Assembly (NCBI GenBank): GCA_964236695.1
Contig: CAXSFU010000039.1
Span: 1 to 31,929 of the forward strand
Direction of reading: 5' to 3'
Source of the DNA: CAXSEF01 sp964236695
GTDB taxonomy: Bacteria > Pseudomonadota > Alphaproteobacteria > Acetobacterales > Acetobacteraceae
DNA length: 31,929 nt
Shown: in pieces, positions 24,801 through 31,562 of the stretch
Layout: the number at the start of each line of letters is the position of its first letter
Numbering within the stretch: the stretch's first letter is position 1
Program-made: the position numbers and the translations under genes
Notes under the pieces: generated by a model
Seen by the model: only the letters and a program-made list of their open reading frames with translations
Told to the model about the DNA's origin: nothing
The model's database searches: none

Positions 24801-25020
24801 CGCGCATCTCCGGCGCCGCGGCGACCAGGCCGCGCAGCAGCGCGCGCGCGTGCGTGTCGTCGACCCCGGTGAACGCCGACGCCAGCAGCAGCGCCACGGA
24901 GCGGTCGCGCGGCGCGAGCCGGTGAGCGCGGTCGAGCCAGCGCAACGCCTCCGGCCGGTCGCCGGCCCGCAGCGCCGCCCGGCCCCGCTCGACGGCGTCG
25001 TGCGCCGATCTCTGCGTCAC
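21808..25020 (-). CDS. large TPR + GT2 + GT4 glycosyltransferase (1070 aa)
   Basis: Order of parts: TPR-like helices (~1-120), a 'GWAWLPGDP' beta module (~225-290), a GT2 domain (~343-600: VDVVMPVHRG, IVVVDDASPD, LLNPDT at 437 for metal binding, YGEENDFSLR at 548), a charged low-complexity stretch with three DAHRT units (~691-712), and a GT-B domain (~635-1048: VVLVTHGLGGGVERHL, HDYAAWCPRVSLCG with YCGEP and CEDC, FVVAGHTMDDA, GFVPSVWPETWCY). The Cys-rich loop after H-D-Y is a family hallmark. Motifs look intact in both catalytic domains. GTG 25020 is the best start by homology with TPR N-termini; the frame is open to ATG 25071, but that stretch lies in R4. It follows the RTX-like gene on the same strand. 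It likely glycosylates a surface polymer or protein. Confidence 0.83.
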   Translation of the reverse strand: MTQRSAHDAVERGRAALRAGDRPEALRWLDRAHRLAPRDRSVALLLASAFTGVDDTHARALLRGLVAAAPEMRDARVALVLAERRLGAAEAAARQLGRLLLAMAPPPGAAFARLAGDVARAAAAPGWIGADSRGRLLVCAHPGAGEAVPPAPAGMRAGRVELAVDGLPAGVVAADDTPRGKMLAPGRGGVVTATCGGRALLGSGVDLTAVRRTRGAAWLASDGSLTGWAWLPGDPDRAPVLEVRVRDGAGGTRVIRLRATAEHGDGDGAERRRGFRVAARLLAGADTIRVAGADSTELAGSPLAAGPERRAGPWMPAGGAVPGAGAPGGAAASARAVPARRAVDVVMPVHRGEADFTACLASLLRDRASGPRPPDGRIVVVDDASPDPALRGALAAAAGRGDIVLLRHAGNRGFPAAANTGLRHAAGDGPRDVVLLNPDTLLPPGWLGRLAAAAYGAADIGSATPMTDDGSILSYAAGDAAGAGDADRPGAGPAGDVARVERLDALFRAANGSGTVALPTGVGFCMMLRHDCLAEAGLLREDVFAQGYGEENDFSLRAAALGWRHVAATGVFVAHRGGRSFGPARAHLMARNMALLNRLHPGYDALVARFEASDPLAPARRRVDRLRWAAGRRQGAVVLVTHGLGGGVERHLRERVAAIRGDGLRAVVLRPAAPGRARAAATRGGPDGAGADAHRTDAHRTDAHRADPDRARRSGPRNEAARHDAAAPGAGGGAACSVSDGADDRFADLDFAMPAGMAALARLLGGDRVRRVELHHLLGHAPEVAGLAERLGVPCDVVVHDYAAWCPRVSLCGADRRYCGEPVDELVCEDCVADLGSRLDERIAVAALRERSGRMLRAARRVVVPSADTAQRIARQFPGVAAVVAPWEDDAGPPRAAAPSREDGMQAGARGGAPMGAAGVRVLVMGAIGVEKGYDVLLGCVRDAGRRGLPLSFVVAGHTMDDARLLDAGPAFVTGRYEEHEAAALARRQRAQLGFVPSVWPETWCYALSELWRAGLQVAAFALGAQAERIRRAGHGLLLPPGLPVARVNDALLRAALDAGHAPRRMAGTG
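22891..22950 (-). repeat. in-frame 15-bp repeats (DAHRT x3)
   Basis: Inside the large glycosyltransferase gene, three imperfect 15-bp units encode DAHRT, DAHRT and DAHRA in the linker between its two catalytic domains. Copy-number change would keep the frame, so it would alter linker length only. Confidence 0.55.
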
Positions 25021-25033
25021 GGTGCGCCGGTCC

Positions 25034-25164
25034 GGAAGGAAGCAAGGCTGGGCTCTGCCCAGACCCGCCAAAGGCTGGGCCTTTGGAATGCCCTTCCTAA
25101 GGGATGGATTCCAAAGGCTCGCCTTTGGCGGAGTTTGAGGCAGAGCCTCAACCTTGCTTCCTTG
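25034..25164. repeat. R4: palindromic mosaic element (core only)
   Basis: Starts with GGAAGGAAGCAAGGCTGGGC and ends with a reverse match CTTGCTTCCTTGCC. It holds CCAAAGGC/GCCTTTGG hairpins on both sides of a modified centre (CCTTCCTAAGG). It lies between two same-strand genes and runs up to the 5' end of the large glycosyltransferase gene. Confidence 0.65.
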
Positions 25165-25181
25165 CCGGCCGCGCCCCCGCC

Positions 25182-27548
25182 TCAGCCGTGGCTGAAGCTG
25201 CCGCCGCCGATGGTGGCCGTGGCGCCCTGGATGACGATCCTCGTCTGGTCGGCGAGCGTGATCGTGGTGGAGCCGCCCGACACGCTCTGGTGGGTGATCG
25301 CGTAGTCCGCGGTCGCGGAGTCCTTGAAGTAGAGCACGTCGCCCGCGCCGAACTGGCTGACGGTGTAGGCCTGCGCGCCCTGCGCCGCGCTTTCCTTGAC
25401 GAACGACAGCACGTCGTCGCCGCCGCCCACGGCCAGCGTGTCGCTGCCGGTGCCTGCGACCAGCGTCTCGTTGCCCGCGCCGGCGGTGAGCAGGTTGCTG
25501 CCGGTGCCGCCCTCCAGGTAGTCGCCGGACACCGCGCCGGTCAGCGACACGTTGCCGCCCTGGCCGATCAGCACGTTGCCGCCACCCGAGCCGCCGGTGA
25601 ACACGCCGCCGCCCGCGCCGGCGTAGATCGTGGCGCCCGCGGTGCCGGCCTGCACCGTGCTGGCGTTCGCCCCGCCCTCGAACAGCAGCGTGGCGCCGGC
25701 CACCGTGCTGCCGGTCACCGCCGCCGAGCCGACGTCGGCCGGGTTCGGGTCGGTGGCGCTCGCCGGCACCGCGCCCACCACGACCACCGAATGCCCGGCG
25801 CCCAGCGCCACGCTGTCCGCGCCGTTGACCACGAACACCGTGGTGGCGCTGGCGTCCGTGCCGCCCTGCAGCGTGTCGCCGCCGACGCGCGCCACCAGTT
25901 GCTCGCTGCCGGAGCCGGCGGTGATCAGGTCGTGCCCGGAGTTGCCTTCCAGGTAGTCGCCGCTGCCGCCGCCGTCGATGGTGGCCGAGCCGCTGCCGCC
26001 GAGCACCGTGCTGCCGCCGCCGCTGCCCGCGGCGAGGACGCCGCCGCCGGCCCGGCCCTCGATCCGGTCGCCGCCGGTGCTGCCGCCGAGCACGATGGAG
26101 GGCGCGCCGCCCCCGGTGAAGGTCAGCGTGCCGCCGCCGGTGCCGCTGCTCTGCACCACCGCGCCGCCGCTGCCCGCGACCACCACGTTCGCGGTGCCGG
26201 CGCCCAGGTCGATCTGCGTGCTGCCCAGCGTGGTGTCGACCACGAAGGTGGTGGAGCCGGTGCCGCCGACCAGCGTGTCGCCGCCCGCCATCGCCGCCAC
26301 CGTCTCTCGGCCGTCGCCCGCGGTGATCAGGTCGTGGCCGGAGTTGCCTTCGAGGTAGTCGCCGTCGCCGCCGCCCACGATGGTGACGGCACCCGTGCCG
26401 CCGATGATGGTGTTGGCCCCGCCGCTGCCGCCGACCAGCAGGCCGCCGCCGTCGCGGCCCTCGATGCGGTCGCCTGTGGTGCCGCCGCCTTCCACGGTGC
26501 TGGCGGCGGCGCCGCCCTGGAAGTCGAGCGAGCCGCTCGGGCCGCCGCTGACCGAGGCCGCGCCGCCGCCGAGCACCGCGACCGTCGCGGTGCCGGAGCC
26601 CAGCGCCACCTGCGTGGTGACGGCGTCCGCGTTCTGCAGCAGGAACGTGGTCTGCCCGCTGCCGCCGACCAGCGTGTCGCCGCCGGCCATCGCCGCCACT
26701 GTCTCGCGGCCGTCGCCCGCAGTGACCAGGTCGTGGCCGGAGCTGCCTTCCAGGTAGTCGCCGCCGCCGCCGCCGGTGATGGTGGCGGCACCCGTGCCGC
26801 CTATGATGGTGTTGGCCCCGCCGCTGCCGCCGACCAGCAGGCCGCCGCCGTCGCGGCCCTCGATGCGGTCGCCCGAGGTGCCGCCGCCTTCCACGGTGCT
26901 GGCGGCATAGCCGCCCTGGAAGTCGAGCGAGCCGCCCTGGCCGCCGCTGACCGTGGCGCTGCCGGAGCCGATCACGCCCACCGTGGCCGCGCCGCTGCCC
27001 AGCTCGACCCGGTCGCCGCCCTCGACGATCACGCTGCTGGTGCCGGCACCGGTGCGCACCAGGTTGGCGCCGCCGCCGGCGTCGATGGTGCTGGCGCCGT
27101 CGCCGCCGGCCACCGTGTCGTTGCCGGTGCTCAGGTAGGCCGCGTTGCTGCCGATGGAGCCGGCGAAGGACACGGAGTTGGCGCCGCCGCCCGCGACCAC
27201 CGTGGTGCTGCCCGCGGCCGCGGAGAAGGCCAGCCCGCCGTCGCCGGCGAGCACCGTCTGTCCCGTGGCGCTGCCGCCCGTCACGGTGAGCGGCGCCGTG
27301 TCCTGCACCGCCACCGCGCCGGCGCCGGTCACGTCCACCGGGCCCGCGGTGCCGGACGGCACAATGACGTAGCCGGAGGCGGGGTTGCCGCCGGCACCGT
27401 ACACGGACGCCTGGGTTGCGGAATACTGTTCGTCGATCATGCTGGCGAGCGCCTCGCCCAGCAGCCTGGCGCGGTCGGCTGCGTCGAAATCCAGGCTGAC
27501 GGCGGGATGGTCCGCACCGCCGGTGACTGTCAGCGGATTACCGGCCAT
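25182..27548 (-). CDS. RTX-like repeat protein with four ~90-residue repeats
   Basis: A 788-residue Gly/Ser/Thr-rich protein without Sec signal. A unique N-terminus (MAGNPLTVTGGADHPAVSLD; ~1-150) is followed by beta-roll-like sequence in which a unit DRIEGRDGGGLLVGGSGG ... GGDYLEG(N/S)SGHDL ... AGGDTLVGG appears three times and a fourth in worn form (about 217, 350, 483 and 629). The C-terminal part carries closer RTX nonapeptides (GTGSDTLAV, GGGDDVLSF), which bind calcium, and ends in QATATIGGG-like sequence. Such proteins leave the cell by type I secretion and act as adhesins or matrix proteins; no secretion genes are here. Copies 1 and 2 share long identical nucleotide stretches, a sign of recent duplication. 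ATG 27548 is used; GTG 27560 is 4 codons upstream. It is the first gene of the reverse-strand set, ahead of a large glycosyltransferase, which could modify its many Ser/Thr residues (inference). Confidence 0.8.
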   Translation of the reverse strand: MAGNPLTVTGGADHPAVSLDFDAADRARLLGEALASMIDEQYSATQASVYGAGGNPASGYVIVPSGTAGPVDVTGAGAVAVQDTAPLTVTGGSATGQTVLAGDGGLAFSAAAGSTTVVAGGGANSVSFAGSIGSNAAYLSTGNDTVAGGDGASTIDAGGGANLVRTGAGTSSVIVEGGDRVELGSGAATVGVIGSGSATVSGGQGGSLDFQGGYAASTVEGGGTSGDRIEGRDGGGLLVGGSGGANTIIGGTGAATITGGGGGDYLEGSSGHDLVTAGDGRETVAAMAGGDTLVGGSGQTTFLLQNADAVTTQVALGSGTATVAVLGGGAASVSGGPSGSLDFQGGAAASTVEGGGTTGDRIEGRDGGGLLVGGSGGANTIIGGTGAVTIVGGGDGDYLEGNSGHDLITAGDGRETVAAMAGGDTLVGGTGSTTFVVDTTLGSTQIDLGAGTANVVVAGSGGAVVQSSGTGGGTLTFTGGGAPSIVLGGSTGGDRIEGRAGGGVLAAGSGGGSTVLGGSGSATIDGGGSGDYLEGNSGHDLITAGSGSEQLVARVGGDTLQGGTDASATTVFVVNGADSVALGAGHSVVVVGAVPASATDPNPADVGSAAVTGSTVAGATLLFEGGANASTVQAGTAGATIYAGAGGGVFTGGSGGGNVLIGQGGNVSLTGAVSGDYLEGGTGSNLLTAGAGNETLVAGTGSDTLAVGGGDDVLSFVKESAAQGAQAYTVSQFGAGDVLYFKDSATADYAITHQSVSGGSTTITLADQTRIVIQGATATIGGGSFSHG
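25665..26900 (-). repeat. three tandem ~400-440-bp repeats inside the RTX-like gene
   Basis: Units run about 26502-26900, 26103-26501 and 25665-26102. The first two share a long identical core (for example the stretch encoding IEGRDGGGLLVGGSGGANTI), while the third and a partial fourth (25401-25664) are more diverged. This gradient suggests recent doubling within an older repeat array. Confidence 0.7.
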
Positions 27549-27630
27549 CGTGCGCCCCACGGGTCAGGAAGGTATCTGAATGCCTCTCAACCCGGCTAAC
27601 ATGGATGAATGGTCAACACAAGCATGGGTT

Positions 27631-27679
27631 GCATAACCGCCAGGAGACATACCCTGCGGCGTTGCGATGGCGGTTATGC
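27631..27679. promoter_or_regulatory. perfect 11-bp inverted repeat in the divergent gap
   Basis: GCATAACCGCC (27631-27641) and GGCGGTTATGC (27669-27679) are exact inverted copies separated by 27 nt. They sit between the divergent RTX-like gene and glycosyltransferase gene, in DNA of lower GC. They could be a regulator's half-sites or an mRNA stem. No clear sigma70 promoter was found beside them. Confidence 0.45.
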
Positions 27680-27715
27680 CTTCCGCGCGAGCATGATAGA
27701 CGGGAGATGTTACCG

Positions 27716-27841
27716 ATGGTGGTCAATTTTCCCGATATCGCAGCCGGAACGGGAGCGGTCCTGATGTCTCTGCAGCCGTACCTTGCCGGACGTCGCGGAC
27801 GGGTGCGATGGCCGGCACCCGGCCGGGACCGCGTGCCATGA
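27716..27841 (+). CDS. possible 41-aa leader ORF coupled to the next gene
   Basis: ATG 27716 has GGGAG at 27702-27706, 9 nt upstream, and the frame (MVVNFPDIAAGTGAVLMSL...) ends with TGA at 27839-27841, overlapping the ATG of the glycosyltransferase gene at 27838 (ATGA). The neighbouring gene lacks a strong ribosome site, which fits translational coupling. Codon bias is mixed and I recognise no family, so it may be chance. Confidence 0.28.
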   Translation: MVVNFPDIAAGTGAVLMSLQPYLAGRRGRVRWPAPGRDRVP

Positions 27842-30294
27842 CCGAGGAATCCGAGCGTGCCGGCTCCGGTCCGGCCCGGCTTGACGGTCCCGCGGCCGCC
27901 GATGGCGAGGTCTTCGCCGCGGATGCGTTGCCCGGTCGCGAGACGCCGCCCCCGGCAGCGTCGGCGTCCGCGGCGCAGCGCCGCGGGGTGCCGGTCCGGG
28001 TCGTGCCGCGCGGCTGGCAGCACCCGACGGTCTCGGCCGAGCGGCCCGGCGCGCCCGGGCCGGCGCAGCCCGCGCCCGCCACCCACGTCCGCGGCCGCTC
28101 CACCCGGCCCGGCTGGACCGCGTGGCTGCCCGCCCCCGCGCGCACCCTTCCCGAGCTTGCCGCACGCGAGCCTGGCGACGCCGGCCTGGACGCTGCCGGC
28201 GGCGCGTCCGACCAGGAACGGCGCGCGGCGGCGCCGTTCTTCGAGGCGGACCACTACCTCGCCGGCTTCGCCAACCCGGCCGCCGCGCCCGCGAAGGCGG
28301 AGGCGCTCGCGCATTTCCTGCGCCACGGCTGGCGCGAAGGCCGCAGCCCCGGCCTGTCGTTCGACACCCGGTTCTACCTGGCCGCCCATCCCGACGTGGC
28401 GCGCGAGGGCATCAACCCGCTGTGGCACTACGTGCTCGCCGGCCGCGCCGAGGGCCGGCTGCCGGTCGACCCGCTGCGCCCGCCATTCGGCTCCGCCCTG
28501 GAGCGCGCGCCCGCCGAGCTGGCCCGCGTGGCGCCGCTCGTCGACCGCGCGCACTACCTTTCCACCTACCCCGACGTGCTCGCGAGCGGCGACGACCCGC
28601 TGCTGCACTACTGCCGCTACGGCTGGCGCGAGGGCCGCAACCCGTCGCGCTCGTTCCACACCCGACACTACCTGGAAACCAACCCGGAGGTGGCGGCGCG
28701 CGACATCAACCCGCTGTGGCACTACGCCGTGCTCGGCCAGCGCGAAGGCCGCCACCCCGTCGACCGCACCGGCTTCCAGCGCACCCTGCTCGGCGCGCTG
28801 CGCACCGCCGACGAGCGCACACGCGACTACCAGGTTTGCGACTCGCTGAGCGTGCTCGACGCCGCCGCCCTTCTCGCCCTGCTGCGCCGCAGACTCGCAG
28901 CCGCCGGCGGCCCGGACCAGGCGGGCGCCACCGCCCTCGTGCTGTCGATCAGCCACGACCCGTACCGGCGCGTGGTCGGCGGCACCCAGATCTTCATCGC
29001 CGACGAGGAGGCGCGATTCCGTGCCGCCGGCGGCGTCTACCTGCACCTGTCGCCGGTGGTGCCGCGGCTGCGGCTCGCCACCGCCGCCGACGGCCCGCTG
29101 TTCCTGCGCCTCACCCTGGACGGCGAGGAGATCGGCCACCTCGACGCGGCCGGCCTCGCCGCCGCCCTGCGCGCGCTGGCGCCCGGGCTGCCGGCACGGC
29201 GCCTGCTGGTGCTGCACTGCCTGCTCGGCCATGCCACCGACGACGTCGCGCTTCTGCACGCGGCGCTGCGCCCCGCGAGCACGGTGCTGTGGCTGCACGA
29301 CTACTCGACGCTGTGCGAGGGCTTCAACCTGCTGCGCAACGACACGACCTTCTGCGGCGCGCCGCCGCCCGGCAGCCAGGCCTGCCGCGTGTGCATCCAC
29401 GGGCCCGCCCGCGCGGCCCATCTCGCGCGGATGCAGGCGCTGTTCGCCGCGGTCTCGCCCGACGTGGTGGCCCCTTCGCGCGCGGCGCTGCGGGTCTGGC
29501 TGGACGGACAGGCCGGCCCAGACGGCACCGCGCCCGGCACGGCGCCCGGCGGCGCTCCGGGAAGCGACCACGCCCCCGCCGTCGCGACCACGCCCGCTTC
29601 GGACCGGCCCGCGCTGCCCGCGCGCTCCACGCGCGTCCATCCCCACGCCCGCATCGAGTTCACCGCCACCCGGCGCAGCCTGGTGCCCCCGGAGCGGCGC
29701 GGCACCCCGGCGCATCCGGTGCGCGTCGCCTTCGTCGGCCACCCCGGCGCGCACAAGGGCTGGCCCGCCTTCCTTGACATGGCGGGCGAGTGCGGCGCGG
29801 ACGGCGCCTACCGGTTCTTCCACTTCTCCGACGCGCCGGCGCCGCAGGCGCCCGCCTGGATCCGCCACGTCGCCGTGCAGGTCGCGCCCGACCGGCGCGA
29901 CGCCACCCGCGAGGCGCTGGAGGCGCACGCGATCGACTTGGTCGTGATGCCCGCGCCGTGGCCGGAGACCTTCTCCTATGTCGCCCACGAGGCGATCGCG
30001 TCGGGCGCCGACGTGCTCGCCCTGGCCGACGGCGGCAACGTCGCCGCCGAGGTGATGCGCTCCGGCCGCGGCGTGGTGCTCGATGACGCGTCCGCCTGCA
30101 CCGACTTCCTGGTGTCCGGCCGCGCCGTCGACTACGTGCGGCTCTGCATCGCGCAGGGCAGCCAGGTCGGCCGCCTCGTGCACTGCGGCACCACCGCCAC
30201 CCTGGCGCCCGCCGCCGGCCCTGCCGAGGCCGCCGCCCGGGAGCCGGCCGCCGGGCCGCCGCTGCTGTCCGTGGCCGGGGCCGGCCGCGCGTGA
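27838..30294 (+). CDS. glycosyltransferase with four N-terminal 35-residue repeats
   Basis: An 818-residue protein. After a disordered Ala/Pro-rich start, four related units (~134-167, 174-208, 235-269, 273-307) follow the pattern F(D/H)TR.YL...P(D/E)VA..GI.PL.HY...G..EGR.P; this repeat is known at the front of alphaproteobacterial glycosyltransferases and may bind the acceptor. A GT-B transferase follows: LVLSISHDPYRRVVGGTQIF (~368-387), LVLHCLLGHATDDV, LWLHDYSTLCEGFNLL with FCGAP and ACRVC (Cys-rich loop as in the 21808-25020 protein), then a donor side VRVAFVGHPGAHKGWPAF (~628), MPAPWPETFSYVAHEAIASG (~704). A low-complexity linker lies at ~558-600. ATG 27838 is used; ATG 27808 is possible. 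Its stop overlaps the next GTG (GTGA at 30291-30294). Confidence 0.82.
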   Translation: MTEESERAGSGPARLDGPAAADGEVFAADALPGRETPPPAASASAAQRRGVPVRVVPRGWQHPTVSAERPGAPGPAQPAPATHVRGRSTRPGWTAWLPAPARTLPELAAREPGDAGLDAAGGASDQERRAAAPFFEADHYLAGFANPAAAPAKAEALAHFLRHGWREGRSPGLSFDTRFYLAAHPDVAREGINPLWHYVLAGRAEGRLPVDPLRPPFGSALERAPAELARVAPLVDRAHYLSTYPDVLASGDDPLLHYCRYGWREGRNPSRSFHTRHYLETNPEVAARDINPLWHYAVLGQREGRHPVDRTGFQRTLLGALRTADERTRDYQVCDSLSVLDAAALLALLRRRLAAAGGPDQAGATALVLSISHDPYRRVVGGTQIFIADEEARFRAAGGVYLHLSPVVPRLRLATAADGPLFLRLTLDGEEIGHLDAAGLAAALRALAPGLPARRLLVLHCLLGHATDDVALLHAALRPASTVLWLHDYSTLCEGFNLLRNDTTFCGAPPPGSQACRVCIHGPARAAHLARMQALFAAVSPDVVAPSRAALRVWLDGQAGPDGTAPGTAPGGAPGSDHAPAVATTPASDRPALPARSTRVHPHARIEFTATRRSLVPPERRGTPAHPVRVAFVGHPGAHKGWPAFLDMAGECGADGAYRFFHFSDAPAPQAPAWIRHVAVQVAPDRRDATREALEAHAIDLVVMPAPWPETFSYVAHEAIASGADVLALADGGNVAAEVMRSGRGVVLDDASACTDFLVSGRAVDYVRLCIAQGSQVGRLVHCGTTATLAPAAGPAEAAAREPAAGPPLLSVAGAGRA

Positions 30295-31340
30295 CCAGGA
30301 CCTGCTGCTACACGAGCTTCACCTACGCCTACCTGTCGCGCGCCCGCGTGCTGTGCGACAGCCTGCGCCGTGCCCACCCGGAGTGGCCGATCCACGCCGT
30401 GGTGGTCGACGAGCCGCCGCCCGGCGTCGACCCTGCGGAGGCGCTCGCCTGCTTCGACGGCGTGATCGCGCTCGCCGACCTCGGCATTCCCAGGCTGCGC
30501 GCCTGGCTGTTCAAGCACGACGTCGTCGAGGCCTGCACCGCGGTGAAGGGCCACGCCCTGCTCCACCTGCTGGAGCGCCACGACAAGGTGGTGTACTTCG
30601 ACCCCGACATCGCGCTGTTCCACCCGCTCGACGACCTCGACGCCCTGCTGGACCGGCACTCCGTCGTGCTCACGCCGCACCAGCTCGACGCCAACGAGGC
30701 CCCGGTCGCGATCGCCGACAACGAGCTGACCTCGCTGCGCTTCGGCGTGTTCAATCTCGGCTTCCTCGCGGTGCGCTCCGATCCCGAGGGCCGCCGCTTC
30801 GCCGCCTGGTGGGCCGCGCAGCTGCACCGCGCCTGCTACGACGAGGTCGGGAGCGGCATCTTCACCGACCAGAAGTACTGCGACCTGGTGCCCGCCCTGT
30901 TCGAGCGCGTCCACGTGCACCGCGACCCCGGCTGCAACGTCGCGAGCTGGAACCTCAGCCGGCGCACCCTGCGCATCGGCCGCGACGGCGCCATCACCGC
31001 CAACGATTCGCCGCTGAAGTTCTACCACTTCACCAAGATCGGCACCGCCGGCGACGTCATGGTCAGGCGCTACGCCGGCGCCAACATCGCCGCCTTCGAG
31101 ATCTGGGAATGGTACCGTCGCCAGATCGCGTCCGGCCCGGACAGGCCGGGCGCCGCACTGCCCTGGCACTACGGCCACTTCGCCGACGGCCGGCCGATCC
31201 CGAAGCCGCTGCGCCTGCTGTTCCGCGGGCGCGCCGACCTGCTGGCCGCGTTCGACGACCCGTTCCGCACCGGGGCGGGCAGCTACGTCGACTGGGTGCG
31301 CTCCGAGCACCCGGACCTGCTGTCGGCTCCGGCGGCGTGA
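30291..31340 (+). CDS. GT8-like nucleotide-sugar transferase
   Basis: A 349-residue protein: CCYTSFTYAYLSRARVLCDS at the N-terminus, then HDKVVYFDPDIALFHPLDDL (~98-117), whose DPD is the metal-binding D-x-D, a stretch FGVFNLGFLAV (~149-159), TDQKYCDLVPALF, and PGCNVASWNLSRR with FYHFTKIG as the C-terminal metal/acceptor loop. The layout fits the GT8-like fold for nucleotide-diphospho-sugar transferases. The GTG start overlaps the stop of the preceding gene, so the two are probably translated together and act in one pathway. No transmembrane segment. Downstream lie R5 and R6. The sugar transferred is unknown. Confidence 0.82.
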   Translation: MTRTCCYTSFTYAYLSRARVLCDSLRRAHPEWPIHAVVVDEPPPGVDPAEALACFDGVIALADLGIPRLRAWLFKHDVVEACTAVKGHALLHLLERHDKVVYFDPDIALFHPLDDLDALLDRHSVVLTPHQLDANEAPVAIADNELTSLRFGVFNLGFLAVRSDPEGRRFAAWWAAQLHRACYDEVGSGIFTDQKYCDLVPALFERVHVHRDPGCNVASWNLSRRTLRIGRDGAITANDSPLKFYHFTKIGTAGDVMVRRYAGANIAAFEIWEWYRRQIASGPDRPGAALPWHYGHFADGRPIPKPLRLLFRGRADLLAAFDDPFRTGAGSYVDWVRSEHPDLLSAPAA

Positions 31341-31351
31341 GGCCGGCAGCC

Positions 31352-31478
31352 AGCAAGGCCGGGCTCTGCCCGGACCCGCCAGGGGCGAGCCGCCCCTGGA
31401 CCCGGCCTTACTTAAGAATCGGATTCCAAAGGCTAGCCTTTGGCGGGGTCCAGGGGCAGAGCCCCTGGCCTTCCTTTC
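31352..31478. repeat. R5: palindromic mosaic element (core only)
   Basis: AGCAAGGCCGGGCTCTGCCC at the left, CCAGGGGC/GCCCCTGG on both sides, CTTAAG at 31411-31416 in the centre, CCAAAGGC/GCCTTTGG to its right. It lies between two same-strand genes. Confidence 0.65.
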
Positions 31479-31505
31479 CGGACTTCAAACCGAGACATTG
31501 CCGCA

Positions 31506-31549
31506 GATTCCAAAGGCTCGCCTTTGGCCGAGTTTAAGGCGGGGCCTCC
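31506..31549. repeat. R6: half copy of the palindromic element
   Basis: Only the right half is present: ATTCCAAAGGCTCGCCTTTG and a worn version of the following module. It ends directly before the ribosome site (AGGAG 31551-31555) of the next gene, so its hairpin could influence that gene's translation. Confidence 0.5.
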
Positions 31550-31562
31550 CAGGAGCAGGCGG

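Noticed and set aside
25104..27599. 831-codon open frame on the forward strand
   Set aside because: Antisense to the RTX-like repeats; its apparent repeats simply mirror them.
17480..31549. CRISPR array
   Set aside because: The R elements are palindromic, differ in length and are kilobases apart; there are no regular spacers or cas genes.
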